A stretch of 64,000 nucleotides of DNA from Paralithodes platypus (GCA_032716605.1 CM064505.1:50416211-50480210), one strand, 5' to 3'. Shown: positions 29,527 to 41,000, counted from the stretch's first letter. Notes: a model not told the origin generated them from the letters alone. Made by a program: numbers and translations.

Positions 29527-30663
29527 ATGCCAAATTCCCCCCGCCATCAAAAATGGGTGAACCTTCGACCCATACCCCAAACTCACATGATATTTTCCCC
29601 CACTACCACGTCCACCAACCCCAATCGTTGCCTCTTACAACCCGCCATCATTTCCGCTCGCATTAACCACATTCTCGTGGCAAATATCTCCGAGGAATCC
29701 CTGACATTACCAAAAGGTCTCATTATAGGAGACCTCGAAACTTTTGATGACCTCCCCATAGATTTTAATGACACCCCTACCAGCCTCAAATTGCCCCCTC
29801 TCCCGGACACATTATCCGACCACCAAAAAAACGGCATGTACGACCTATTGCTAGAGTTCAGTGACGTGTTTGCCCAACAATCCACCGAAATCGGACAGAC
29901 CGATGTAGAACAACACATCATTAACACCACAGGCCCCCCCATACGCCAACCATCCCATAGAAAAAATCCCATACAACGTCAGGAAGAGGAACGCCAAGTC
30001 CAAGAGATGTTAGAGGCCGGTATTGCCACCCCGTCCATTAGTCCCTGGTCTTCCCCTGTTGTCCTAGTCAAAAGGAAAGATGGGTCAACCCGTTTTTGCG
30101 TCGATTACAGGAGGTTGAATGATGTAACCATTAAAGACGCTACGCCATTACCCCGGATAGACGATTCCCTTGACTCCCTATACGGATCCAGATGGTTCAA
30201 TACCCTCGACTTGCAAGCAGGGTATTGGCAAGTGCCTATTAAGGCCGAGGACCAAGAGAAAACAGCATTTTCCACTAGTGGTGGCCACCACTACGAATTT
30301 AACGTCCTACCTTTTGGCCTCTGTAACGGACCCGCCACTTTCTCCCGTTTGATGGAAGCGGTATTACATGGCCTAACCTGGGAAACCTACCTAGCCTATC
30401 TAGACGATATTATTGTGTACTCACCAACCTGGGAAGAACACCTCCTCAGGTTGAGACAAGTCCTTCAAAGAATCCGAGCCGCCGGGTTGAAATTAAAACC
30501 CTCAAAGTGCGAGATTGCCCGAAATAAGGTAGATTTCCTCGGCCACGTAATATCTGAACATGGTATTGCACCAGACCCAAAGAAACTTCAAGCCATACAA
30601 AACCAACCCCCACCCACCACCGTTAAAGGAGTACATTCGTTTTTAGGTTTAGCCACATACTAG
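29527..30663 (+). pseudogene. Gypsy-2 pol: pre-RT and reverse transcriptase
   Basis: A 378-aa frame. Residues about 110-155 are the pre-RT phrase (LLLEFSDVFAQ...HIINTTGPPIRQ). RT follows with EAGIATPSISPWSSPVVLVKRKDGS, RFCVDYRRLND, NTLDLQAGYWQVPI (catalytic Asp), FNVLPFGLCNGPATFSRLM and YLDDIIVYS (catalytic YLDD). The connection block KPSKCEIARNKVDFLGHVIS and HSFLGLATY close it. All catalytic residues are intact. The frame breaks at 30661 by a small deletion, and the homologous sequence (RHFVHHF...) continues in another frame. Confidence 0.88.
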
Positions 30664-31678
30664 ACATTTCGTCCACCACTTTGCTACCATAGCCAGACCC
30701 CTCCACGAACTCAACCACAAAGACACCCCGTTCACCTGGACACCTGAAAGAGACCTCGCGTTTAACACTTTGAAACAAAAGCTAATCCAAGCCCCTATTG
30801 TCGCTTTCCCTGATTACCATAAACCTTTCCGTCTTTATACCGACGTATCTCTGTACGCCATTGGTGCAGTTTTAGCTCAAGTCAGAGATGGAGAGGAACA
30901 TGTGATAGCGTATGCCAGCTCCACCCTCAACCAAGCACAACAGAATTATGCAGCCACCAAGAGAGAGTGCTTAGGGATCATTTGGGCACTCAGCCACTTC
31001 CGGTCATTTGTGTTGGGCGCAAAACTCGATATCATCACCGACCATCAATCTTTGCAATGGTTGCGTAAATGCAAAACCAACTCAGCCATTTTGGTACGTT
31101 GGAGGGAGACACTAGAGGACTACGACTTTACAATACAGTATCGTCCAGGAAAACTTCACACCAATGCAGACGCCCTGTCACGTTTGCCAGTACCAAAAGA
31201 CCCCCCCACCAACCTAGCCGCCTTACAAAACACAGAGCTTTTATCCACCCTCATCCCCCAACATAATTCCCCCTCAGCCCCCTCCCTAATTCAATCTTGG
31301 GAAGCAAGAATCAGACCACCCTGGATACCGTTAAATGTCTTCAGGAAACTGACTCGCTGGGGAGATCAACTCGCCACAGACTCTGGTCACATAATCTTAG
31401 ACCCCACCATTGCCCACGACTACATGATTGCCATCCACGAGGGAAACGGCATACACCTTGGACAAAAGAAGATGTTAAAAATCTTCACAGATCAATACTG
31501 GACCCCCAACCCCTCCAAAATTGCACAACGAGTGACAGAATCCTGCAAACCTTGTTTATTGGGGAAGGATAGATCACGCACCCCAGGCCCAGCTGGTACC
31601 ATGTCTGCTAACAAACCGTTCCATCATGGGCCCGTTTCCTTCTTACGCTGGCAACCGCTATATCGTCACATTTGTTGA
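30664..31678 (+). pseudogene. Gypsy-2 pol: RNase H and integrase zinc region
   Basis: The main ATG frame starts at 30770, but homology begins right after the frameshift at about 30663. RNase H landmarks are FRLYTDVSLYAIGAVLAQ (TDxS catalytic Asp block), YAATKRECLGIIWAL, ITDHQSLQWL and RPGKLHTNADALSRLP. The integrase H2C2 module follows: HEGNGIHLGQKKMLKIFTDQYW, then CKPCLLGKD. The frame shifts at about 31626-31678 into the integrase core. Confidence 0.85.
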
Positions 31679-31991
31679 CGTATATTCAAATTTTTTAATA
31701 GCCTGCCCAGTTAAAGACCACACAGCCACCACAGTCGCCACACTGCTTGCCACAGAAGTGTTCCCTATATTCGGCCTTCTCCTTGCTCTTCTATCCGACA
31801 ATGCCCCCGAGTTTAGTGGACACGTTTGGCAACAGTTCACCCAACAATGTGGTATTAAGATTAAACACTCATCCCCGTACTGGCCTCAAGGAAATGCTAT
31901 ATGCGAACGTAGCCATCGCACCATCAACAATCAGTTACGGACAAAAATGATTGCTCTTAACACCTCAGACTGGCCATCACACTACAGATGA
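31626..31991 (+). pseudogene. Gypsy-2 integrase catalytic core
   Basis: MGPFPSYAGNRYIVTFVDVYSNF gives the first catalytic Asp, LLSDNAPEFSG the second, and QGNAICERSHRTINNQL the Glu. This is a complete D,D,E triad of a retroviral-type integrase. The frame overlaps the preceding RNase H frame and the next one by short frameshifts (31626-31678 and 31988-31991). Confidence 0.85.
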
Positions 31992-32725
31992 TACAATGGG
32001 GCATGAACACCTGCCCCCGAGAAGACGGTATTTCCCCTCATGAACGTGTTTACGGCGTACTCCCCCTGTTACTGCCATTCCACCATCACGCTCACCTCCC
32101 CTCCACCACCTCCACAATTGACCCATTGCAACATCTGCAAAACACCCTCCATACCGCCCAAACCTGTCAAGACACCAAAACTGATAACCCCGATGACAAA
32201 AACCCTTTCGCCATCCATGACACAGTAATGGTAGCCAACCTCCCTGTCACCAACAAATTAGGCCCTCTCTATGACGGGCCCTACACCATCACACAAGTCC
32301 CAAACGCCTATCAAGTCACCATCGATTATCACGGCGTGACTCACACGTTCCGAACTAGATTCGTCCGAGCGTTTAAACCTCTAAAACCACAAGACAATAC
32401 CCCACCCCACACGTCTGAACCGGAATTAAACACCCCTACTAACCCTTCCACTCAGGCTATGAATATTCCCATACAAACCCCTAAGGACCTAAGCCCTCCG
32501 ACACCGAACAGACAAATCATTCCTCAACGTACCCCCCAAACTAACCTCCACAAACCCCAAGCCCCCACTATCACACCCTCCTCCACCATGACACCTTCTT
32601 TCACTTCTGATAGTCAAGTACCTCCCCAACTTATCCAAGTACGAAAACCTCCACCCACAACCCCGACCACAACAGAAACCCTCCCGTCTAGCCCTGAGAT
32701 ACCTCCCCCAGGCACCACAGTATGA
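31988..32725 (+). pseudogene. Gypsy-2 integrase C-terminal domain and Pro-rich tail
   Basis: After the core, CPREDGISPHERVYGVLP and the SH3-like block MVANLPVTNKLGPLYDGPYTITQVPNAYQV give the integrase C-terminal, DNA-binding part. No chromodomain is visible. From about residue 145 the protein is Pro/Thr-rich. A run of 14 C residues at 32729-32742 follows the stop and probably caused a frame change. Confidence 0.75.
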
Positions 32726-33718
32726 AAGCCACCCCCCCCCCCCACCCAAAACCAAGTACACACCCAAACACACCACACAATCTACCTCAGTAACCTCACG
32801 CTACAACTTACGCCCACGACAAAAATCTTTTAAAACCTCCAGAAAACACACCCTGCTAACCAAGTTCCGTAGGGCTGCCAGACCACTACCCTCCTCCTCC
32901 TCTTCTTCTTCGTCGAATTCTCCTCCACAAAGGGAAAGAAGACGAATAATCACAAGTAAACACCATAAGCCCTCTAACTATATTCCAGAAGTAACAACCC
33001 CCACCCCCCCACGAAAACACATACCTTCCTCTTCAACCTCATCCCCTCTCCACCCCCACCTCATTACCCCGAATGACCTGCTAGATCTACCCCCCCACCA
33101 AACACCCATAAAACCGCCTACTTCCACCACCACCAAATCACCGACCTCACCAAAGAACACACCCCACACACGTCCCTACCCCCAACCCTCCAACTTAAAT
33201 CTCTACTCCCTACCCACCCGTCTAGCCCCCCCCCGCATCCACCCCTTTCCCCTCCACTATCCCCGCAACCCCACCCACACATCAACCAACCTCCTCATCT
33301 CATCGAACCCCCAACCAACCAACCCCTAAAAAAATCCCCCCACAAAGTCACCCCTGAGAGAACCCCCATACATACCCCCACCAAATCCTCTTCCATTCCG
33401 CCTACCACCCTCACCCAACAAAAACCTCCACACGCATCTACCTCTCAAATAACCCCCGACCTCGCCCCCAATAAATGCCCTTCACCTGTAAAACGTTCTT
33501 CCCCTCAATATAAAACATCGTCGAGCGACTCAAGTCCCACGACAAACATCTACCTTCCCACCAGGACCTCCAAATGTAGAATAATCAACAGACCCATCAG
33601 ATTTAAAGACAGTTATACAAAAACAACACCCCGTTCTGACACTAAAGACCCAAGCCACACAACACACACACCCCCTCCTTCTCACACACCTCCTTCACGC
33701 ACCGTACCTAAACCGATC
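32726..33718 (+). other. Gypsy-2 C-rich spacer with a YNLRPR motif
   Basis: The sense strand is extremely rich in C and A. A frame shifted after the poly(C) encodes a basic segment including SRYNLRPRQKSF and a Ser-rich stretch. YNLRPR-type motifs are frequent near the C-terminus of retrotransposon Pol/ORF3 proteins and may act in nuclear entry (inference). Beyond that only low-complexity Pro/Thr/Ser peptide is seen. Confidence 0.5.
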
Positions 33719-34363
33719 TTGCGCATTGCCTCACTATATTTCCCCAGCCTACAACACCGCCCAAGAAAACCCCCAAAACCCCAGACTCATATTCCCCCTT
33801 CATCCCCAGCTCCGTTTTCACGCGTTAATCCCTCCCCTTCGGTTAGTAACCCATTCACCACACTAAACAGACCTCCTGTCAGTCCCACACACCTCACTCC
33901 GACCCCCACGGGGGAAAACTACAAACCATTCATACGAAAGGTTAAAGTAAAAAAAAACACAGGACGCTTAGCCCGTCTACAACGCCCACATCAAGCCCAG
34001 GCAACCGCCCTCCACAACACAGAGGACACATTCCTACAGGTATACATTGACCTGCAAAAGAAACCTGACCCTCGCTCTCTTGCTTGGTGGGACCTTCTAA
34101 ATACCCTCAAAATGACCCACCATGACTATGCTTCTTTTTACTTCACCCTTGAGGCTCAGGGACGAGCCTACAATGAAGGAGAGGGAAGTAAAATGCCCCA
34201 GAACGAGAAGCCCATCACAGAAGCCACGAGCGAACACCACACAGAAACACCCGAAAGAAAGGTCCACAGAACGAAAGGACCAGCTGACCGAGCCAACCAG
34301 TTCAGACAGGCCCAAGCCCGCAGGGCTAAGCAGCTCCAAACCACACCTGCCTACCCCTTCTAA
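33719..34363 (+). CDS. Gypsy-2 ORF3, 214 aa, unknown function
   Basis: This open frame lies downstream of pol, at the position where env or accessory genes sit in some Gypsy elements. The first half is Pro/Ser-rich. The second half is charged and probably helical: FIRKVKVKKNTGRLARLQRP, then DLQKKPDPRSLAWWDLLNTLKMTHHDYASFYFTLEAQ. It ends with Lys/Arg/Gln-rich sequence. There is no signal peptide, transmembrane segment or fusion motif, so there is no support for an envelope. The last about 58 codons lie inside the 3' LTR, so the same coding tail is present in the 5' LTR at 14438-14612. Confidence 0.5.
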   Translation: MRIASLYFPSLQHRPRKPPKPQTHIPPSSPAPFSRVNPSPSVSNPFTTLNRPPVSPTHLTPTPTGENYKPFIRKVKVKKNTGRLARLQRPHQAQATALHNTEDTFLQVYIDLQKKPDPRSLAWWDLLNTLKMTHHDYASFYFTLEAQGRAYNEGEGSKMPQNEKPITEATSEHHTETPERKVHRTKGPADRANQFRQAQARRAKQLQTTPAYPF

Positions 34364-37300
34364 ACACTGACTTTTCCCACACCTCACATACACTACCCCT
34401 CGTGTCCTACACCTCTACCTACATGATGACGAACATAAATACACCTTAAAGTTAATACACCCATGCCCTGTCCCTAAATTAAGATGTCAATATCAACATA
34501 CCCTAAAATACCTTGTCTTGCCAGACTAAGTTTCTGAAGACCAACCGCCCCCATATATCTATGTATGTTCTCCCATCCGAGAAATAATATGTTCACCCCT
34601 TAAAATACCTTGTCTTGCCAGACTAAGTTTCTGAAGACCAACCGCCCCATAAATATATGTATGTTCTTCCATCCGAGAAGTAGTATGTTAAAAAAAAAAA
34701 CATGTCCTAATTGATAAGAAACTAAGATACCCACGGGTACACCAGTGTATATAGAACCATTGCTCACGTAAGACCTAGACAGCCATGACTGAAGATGTTA
34801 GCCACCATGCTATAACTTAATGCTTACCCCAACCAGAGATTGTATAGATAACCTTTTTTTTCCATTGTCTATCATTGTATCACGAAACAATAACGAAGTA
34901 CCCCTACGAACTGCCGCTTTTCTTTGGTCTATATTTCATAGAAAATGCAGTTCCCAGGGACAGCTAGATCAGCAAGAAATCGTGTCAAAGTAATAGTGTC
35001 CATAACCCCTCGTATTGACGAGTAATAATACACCATGTTTTTCTCTACTTTTATCCACAGTCAAGCACACACCTACAGTTAACCTCCCCTTCCCCACAGC
35101 CCACAGTCCACATGATCCTATCTTTTCCAGACTCATATACCACCCCGTATTTGCTCATCCCCCGGTAGCATTTGGCTAACGTACTTTCACTGTCCTTTCC
35201 CCCCAAACTCCAATATCAACTGTAGCTTAATGCCACCCCCACGCCCGGAGACCTTAGGGTCAAACTTCCACGTAGCCCCCTGAACTCTCTCCCTCTCATT
35301 AACACCCCGCGCTCCTCGACTCTTTTCCGACCTAGCCTCTCCCTCATACCTCTTGAAGATCCTTGATTTTTCCGTTGCTAACGCTCTCCAACCTTTTATA
35401 TATATACTCCTATCCAGCATACCTTTCCTTAGTAGGCCGGAACAACATTAGAACTTTACTAACCCCTTGCATGCCATCTATTCCCTTACAACCCATTCAC
35501 AACCCTGCACCCAATGATCGTCAGTGCGAGGCTAGCCGCCTCGCCAGTGACTAACTTCTATTGCCATACTTCCAGATAAATGTGGCAGAGTTAGCAACCC
35601 AGTCTCCACCACATCCAGCAAACCATACAATTAACAACCAACCGATTAAAACCAGCTAGCCAAGGCACCTTCGGTTTTGGTATTAAGAACACCCACATCT
35701 GTCTCATAAACAGAGGGTTATTACAAACACTTGTGATATGGCAAGCCCCTAGCCACAGCCGCTGGACGACCATCCCAGAGAGAGGGCGCCCAGCTACCCC
35801 TTTTTACCCACCCGAGGAGGGAGACCCCCACCCCTGCGGAGGTATACCTGACCCCTGTTTTGACTTCCGGGTCATTGCCAGGTAGCACAGGAATTCTTCC
35901 TATCAATGAACTAACCATGCATGACTAACCCCTTTACTAACCTCTATTAACCCACAATAACCCATTCACCTTTCTTGCATACTCGGATAATCAAATTAGC
36001 ACCTCAGCTATACCATAGAATGAAGACTGAGCAAAATAAGAGAGACGCCCCTATCATAGCTGTCCCAGTCCTCCCCGCAAAGTAGATCCAGTCTCCCTCC
36101 CCTCAATACTTCCAGTATAGCCAAAATAGTACCTCTTACTAAGGCTCAGTTAGCCTTATGAAGGCTTCCTATAGCCATGTGCCACCACAGTAATCACCAC
36201 CTTACCTAGTCCCCGTATCTATTGAGAGCTCAAATAAGTCCATAAGACTCGAGATCCCTATGGCCTACAGGGTCCAAAACCGAGCCTATAAACCCAGCTC
36301 CAGCCCCCAGTAAAATCAGTTGAAAGATAGACACCAACCAGTGGCTGACCCCCTGAAGTTGACCTCTAGCTCTGCCCTTGTGTTGTTCCTGAGATTTGAG
36401 ATTCCAGAGCCGGCAGACTCCGTGGCAGATTTGAGATAGAAGCATCTGTCCACGTACAAGAATCTACGTGCACCTTATAACCTTCACACACACCAGTGGG
36501 TATATAAGCGTGTAGCCAGCACCGATCGCCAAGAGATCCGTCTTGAGAACTTCCTACATATGGACCACCTGGACAGCCGCGGAACCAGTCGTTAGCCCCC
36601 AACATCACGGACGCAAGATAACCAGGACCAGACCAACAAAATACTATCCAAGATTCACTTTATTAGTGCTAACGTGTTATAGTACTAATTAGAAATTCAC
36701 TTATTTATCTTTCTATGAAGTGGCTATATCTTTGCCCAGTGTAATTCATATATAACCATTCCATTTGGGAAGTACTAAGCGTATCAGTGTTTATTAATTA
36801 ACAGGCGACATTAACTCTCGTAATTACCTTTATTCAGATATTATTACATGGAAGTAAACCCCTAGTGATATCTAACGTTCGCCCACTGATTTGTGTTCTA
36901 CGTATTTCTGCCCTAAGAATATAAAACTTAGATCAGTACCCCCCTGAGGTTACTAGAATTCCCGTGCTCTAAAACATACGCATGTCTAATTCTAGTCTGT
37001 GAACTACTACTTGTGCACCAGACCTGCCAGTAATAAATCTAACTAGTGAAATTGAATCTATAAGTAACATTGAGGTCTTCCAGTATATAAACTTGCGAAC
37101 CAAACCAGTGATCAGAAGAGTATACCTGAACGTTGGAAGTGGGAGACTAGGCTCCATCCAGATCCACTAATGCTAGCGGTTCATTTCTATCATTTGTCTT
37201 GTACGAGTATTCATACTTTCTTATGCTCACTATTAACCTTCTTAAATAAACGTGATCGTGTGTCGTGTTACCGTGTGTTTATTTTGTGTTCTCTATTCCT

Positions 37301-37391
37301 CATACCTTGTATTGTGCATGCAGCCTTATATGCCCAGTCAGTTAGAACTCACATTACCCAAGTTAATCCTGTAGAAAAACAGGGCATAACA
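34189..37391 (+). repeat. Gypsy-2 right LTR, 3203 bp
   Basis: It aligns with the left LTR from TAAAATGCCCC to AGGGCATAACA and carries no insertions. It includes two 95-bp tandem units (34499-34688). A TATATAAA-type element occurs near 35395-35405. Short ORFs shared with the left LTR are unsupported as genes. ATAAC at 37392-37396 is the target duplication. Confidence 0.88.
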
Positions 37392-37426
37392 ATAACATAA
37401 TGCAGGCTTTATTATGGGGTACTTAC

Positions 37427-38018
37427 CTGTGACACGAGGTACCAGGCTGTGAGCCTTCTCTTCAAACATCCGCACCTTCTTGCGGCTGTCTTTGAACTCC
37501 TTGAGATGTTTCTGGTACAGCATGGGGTTGTCCTTCACCCACTCTACCAGCATGTCCTCAGTCTCGTCGTGCAACAGGATCCTGGTAAGCTTGTTCTTCT
37601 TGATAGCCCCATACACGGGGATATCATTGGCCATGTCCTGTGAGTCGCCTTGTTCATCGTCACCCCCAGACATGGCCTCCGTATCCTCGGGCTCCTCTTG
37701 GCTGTCGTCCATCACAGCCTCGTCATCGTCCATGAGGGTATCATCTGCATCGAATGAATCGGATATGTCTTGACGATCACTAATAGTATCAGCGGCCTGG
37801 CTGTCTGGTATGACGTCATCTGAGCTGGGCGACGCACTACGTTGGTTGTGCTTTGGCGGGGGTGGGCGGCGTGGGGTGGCTGCTGTGTCACGTGGTTGGC
37901 TGGGCCCAGGCGGCTGTTTGGCGACGACACGCTTGTTGGCCAGCGTACCCTTCAGCACATGTCGAGGGTGGATGGACCTGGCAGGGACCTTCTTCTTTTC
38001 AGGCTTATCAGGGGCCAT
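37427..38018 (-). CDS. Harbinger MADF/Myb-like protein, exon 1
   Basis: ATG at 38018 starts MAPDKPEKKKVPARSIHPRH, a basic N-terminus compatible with nuclear import. A Ser/Asp/Glu-rich acidic stretch (DSQAADTISD...DDDEAVMDDSQEE) follows. The first part of a MADF-like DNA-binding domain comes next: LHDETEDMLVEWVKDNPMLYQKHLKEFKDSRKK. A strong donor (ACAG|GTAAGT) follows at 37427/37426. The frame beyond the donor is intron and then Gypsy-2. This protein likely recognises Harbinger ends and assists the transposase. Confidence 0.8.
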
Positions 38019-38229
38019 GGCGAAGGGCAGCGGGGGTGGATGTACAGCAGATAGGGAGGTCAGCGAGGCAGGTCAAGGTTGGGGTCGGTCACTGGTGCGG
38101 CGGTGGACTGGGACGAGGCAGCGTGGGTGGGGGCACTTTATAGGGTGCGGGAGGCGTCTGTGTGAGTGGCGCAGTTGCCACCTCTTCACACGGTGTTGCC
38201 ACCACTCGGGGGGCTACACTCCACGATTC

Positions 38230-38745
38230 GTGTAGCTTCGTGTAGGTACGCGTTGACTCTCGTTGGATCTCTATTGTACACGTGTTGACTCGCGTTACAT
38301 CCGTGTAGACTCGTGTAAACTCTCGTTGATTCGTCCAACATTTTTGAAATAACGGTATTTCAAATGACACTCGCTTTTTCGTGTTACACTCGTGTTCTGT
38401 TCTCAGTGGTTCGTGTATACTCTTGTTTACTCGTGTTTTTACTCGTGTTTGAATTGTGTAAACTCTTGCATCATGGTGCCACCATATTTTGGCATTCACA
38501 TTCGTGCTTTGTACTCTTGTTGATACGTGTTGCATGTGTGTTACATACGTGTTGTTACGTGTAGACACGTGTTGTTACGTGTAGACACGTGTTGATTCGT
38601 CATCGGCGAAATGATGACGAAAAGCGACGAATCAGCAAAGAATGTTACACGAGTTTACACGAGTCAACACGAGTTAACACGAATAATGAAGAGTTATTCA
38701 GAGTTCATCACGAGTTAACACGTATGTACACAAGTCTACACGTAT
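38230..38745. repeat. CACGAGT/ACTCGTG subterminal array, right end of Harbinger
   Basis: 38230-38470 has many ACTCGTGT-type motifs (the inverse of the left array). 38570-38625 contains near-palindromic ACGTGTAGACACGTGTTG repeats. 38640-38745 switches back to CACGAGT orientation. It lies just upstream of the MADF gene start, so it could be promoter as well as binding sites for the transposition machinery. Confidence 0.65.
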
Positions 38746-38815
38746 GTAGGCCACAATCGTGGGTAATCGCCACGTGGCACAAAAATTTCATGCATGCATG
38801 AAATTTTCTTCTGAG

Positions 38816-39900
38816 AATATTAATGAATATAGGAGAAAAATGTGGGCTAGAAATAAATAAGAACAAGAGTAACATTATAATATGGAATATGAAAGAACAG
38901 CCAGAGATAATAGAGGGGGTGAAAGTAACTGAAACAATAAAGTATTTAGGACTTAAATTGGAAAATATAAGAAATATATTTAAACAGCAAAAAGTTAACA
39001 TGATAAAAAAAAGGAAGAAAATTTGCAAATTCAACATACTCAGTAATAGCCAAAAGTTGTAATAAGATAATGGTTGGAAAGGCTTACTGGAAAGGTGTAG
39101 TAATACCATCTATACTATATGGAGCCAGCATAATCAACATAAACGACACTGAAATTAAAACATTACACAAAATAGAAAATGGAGTATATAGACACATACT
39201 GGGAGCAGCAAAATGGGCACCAATATGTACATTGAGAGGTGAAATATGGGGCTCACTAATGAAAACAAGAATCATAAATGGAAGGTTACAATATTTAAAA
39301 AGTATCGATGAAGGACAAACCAGCTGCTGAAAGAAATAGTAAGGGAAATGTGTGAGGATGATAGAAATAAATGGATGAAAGTGACAAAAGCTTACATGAA
39401 TACTGTGGGAATGAGAAGAGAAAATATCATAAGAATGAAGAAAACAGAAATAAAAGAATCAACAAGAAAGTGGGATTCTGTAAATTGGAAAAAAGAAGTA
39501 AATAGTAAATCAAGCCTAGTAATATACAAAAGGTAGAAAAAAAGTATTAAAGAAGAAACAATGTATGATAACCGCCCATCTTCAATCCTACTGTATAAGG
39601 CCAGGAGTGGAACTCTGCAACTAAACGATAGGAAAAGACACAAATGGAGAAGTAGAATGCACTCTATGTGGCCATGATTATGAAGATCTGAAACATTTTA
39701 TGTTAGTGTGCCCATCAATAAATAATGAAGCATGAAAGCTAAAGAACTACAACAGCCATACCAGGAAGATGAACTGGGAATAATAGATTATTTATTTAGA
39801 GAAGAAAATCTAAAAGAGAAAAAGGAGATTTTATATAAGATGTAGAAGAAGAGAGAAATAATAATTAAAAATTTGACATCTAATTAAGAAAGATAAAAAT
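38816..39900 (+). pseudogene. LINE-A, 3' remnant (RT thumb to C-terminal zinc motif)
   Basis: Frames 38823-39062, 39070-39330 and 39348-39536 together read GLEINKNKSNIIIWN and IKYLGLKLENIRN (end of RT palm). They continue with GKAYWKGVVIPSILYGASI, a charged region, and finally CTLCGHDYEDLKHFMLVC at about 39659, a CCHC zinc motif typical of LINE C-termini. The frames are separated by stops and 1-base shifts. The 5' part of the same kind of LINE ends at 990, supporting interruption by Harbinger. Confidence 0.7.
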
Positions 39901-40866
39901 CATTGAATGCAAACTAGGAAATATCAAGTAAACTTAAATCTTCAGGGAGCTGCCGTTGCTAAGGCGTTCTCCCAGATTCACTAACGGTCGTAGCGTGCGA
40001 TGTCGTACAGCAACCTACGATCGTTCCTAAGGGAGTGCGGAAGGTGTATTCACGAACGCATCGTTGAGCTCCCTTACGGCTCCCTTTCGGTTATTTTCAC
40101 CGAGGCTTCTCTTGACCAATCAGGCGCTTGGCCTTTGTAAATAAACAATATGTCACCCACATGACTGAAGCGCCAAGAAGAACCTAATATACTTTAATTT
40201 ATGAGCTTGTCATTGTTTAGCATGGCTAATTCGATCCACCACAGCCAGCAGGAAGAAGAATAGAGTATCTTGTGAATTGATGATAAGAAATTAGCCTAGC
40301 TAGGCTACAGGGAAGCCTGTTAGTGGCCCAAGTTAAAGGATTTTCGACGGATTGATCATTGATAATCATATGTTAGGCTAGTTGGGAGTGTATTATTTAT
40401 ACCTTAACCACAGTATATTGTTCTACTTTACCATGTCTACACCTAGACAGGGCGAGCCAAACCAAAATGCCAGACTTTACTATGTCTATGCCTACACAGG
40501 CAGTTCTAGCCAAGCCAAAATGCCAGACTTAGCCTAGGCCTAATTTTTCAAAATAGGCCTAGGGTAATTTTTGTGTATTCACAACACCTCAAGGCCTATC
40601 TACCTTTTCAAAATAGGCCTAGCATAGACCTCCTCAATCTATTATCCAACAGTTGGCCATGGGAAATAATGATAGGTTGAGGGGGGCTTTGTCCCCCTCA
40701 CCTCCCATGACTTATTGCCATCATCAAATATATTACCAGTATGGGACTAATAACAGCTAGTTAACAATTAGGACGGTATGCCTGCAAACACCATCTTAAC
40801 CTGCTAGGCTTCTACTTTACCATGCTTAGGCTACACCAAGCTAGGCATTGCTAGCCTAAGCAAAAT

Positions 40867-41000
40867 AGTCCATGAGCCAAGACCCGAATTTTGGGATATC
40901 GGTACCACCCGTGGTGACTAATTCTCTTAGGTGTTTTTAGCTTGCTACATGTCTCTAGTTTATGTTTTGATATGATAGCCCTTGCACATTGGTAGCTTAA
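40867..41000 (+). repeat. Left terminal inverted repeat of the PIN-nuclease element
   Basis: It begins AGTCCATGAGCCAAGACCC and includes GATATCGGTACCACCCG, GGTGACTAA, GATATGATAGCC and GGTAGCTTA. Each has an inverted counterpart in the same order at the right end. Confidence 0.8.

Larger units (their letters stand above)
14438..37391 (+). mobile_element. Gypsy-2: Ty3/Gypsy LTR retrotransposon, ~23 kb with five nested insertions
   Basis: Direct repeats begin TAAAATGCCCC at 14438 and 34189 and end AGGGCATAACA at 21061 and 37391. The ends are imperfect inverted repeats sharing ATGCCC. ATAAC flanks both sides (14433-14437, 37392-37396). A primer-binding site (TGGCGGCAGCGGTGG) follows the left LTR at 21063. 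Gag, protease, RT, RNase H and integrase follow in canonical order on +, all broken by insertions or frameshifts. Insertions are a TRIM, an RTE-like LINE, two other LINEs and TIR element B. The coding strand is strikingly C- and A-rich compared with neighbours. Confidence 0.88.
995..38815 (+). mobile_element. PIF/Harbinger DNA transposon, ~38 kb with nested insertions
   Basis: The element carries both proteins expected of Harbinger: a DDE transposase (+) and a MADF/Myb-like partner (-), arranged tail to tail around an AT-rich spacer (11766-12452). Arrays of CACGAGT-type motifs occur near both ends. Most of its length is other elements: Gypsy-1 (2989-11386) and Gypsy-2 (14438-37391). Removing these two leaves about 6.5 kb, still including a SINE near the left end. 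Outer boundaries are approximate. They are inferred from where LINE-A sequence stops (990) and resumes (38816), and a clean terminal inverted repeat pair was not found. Confidence 0.75.

Noticed and set aside
33719..34363. Envelope gene making Gypsy-2 an endogenous retrovirus
   Set aside because: No signal peptide, membrane-spanning segment, fusion peptide or cleavage site is visible.
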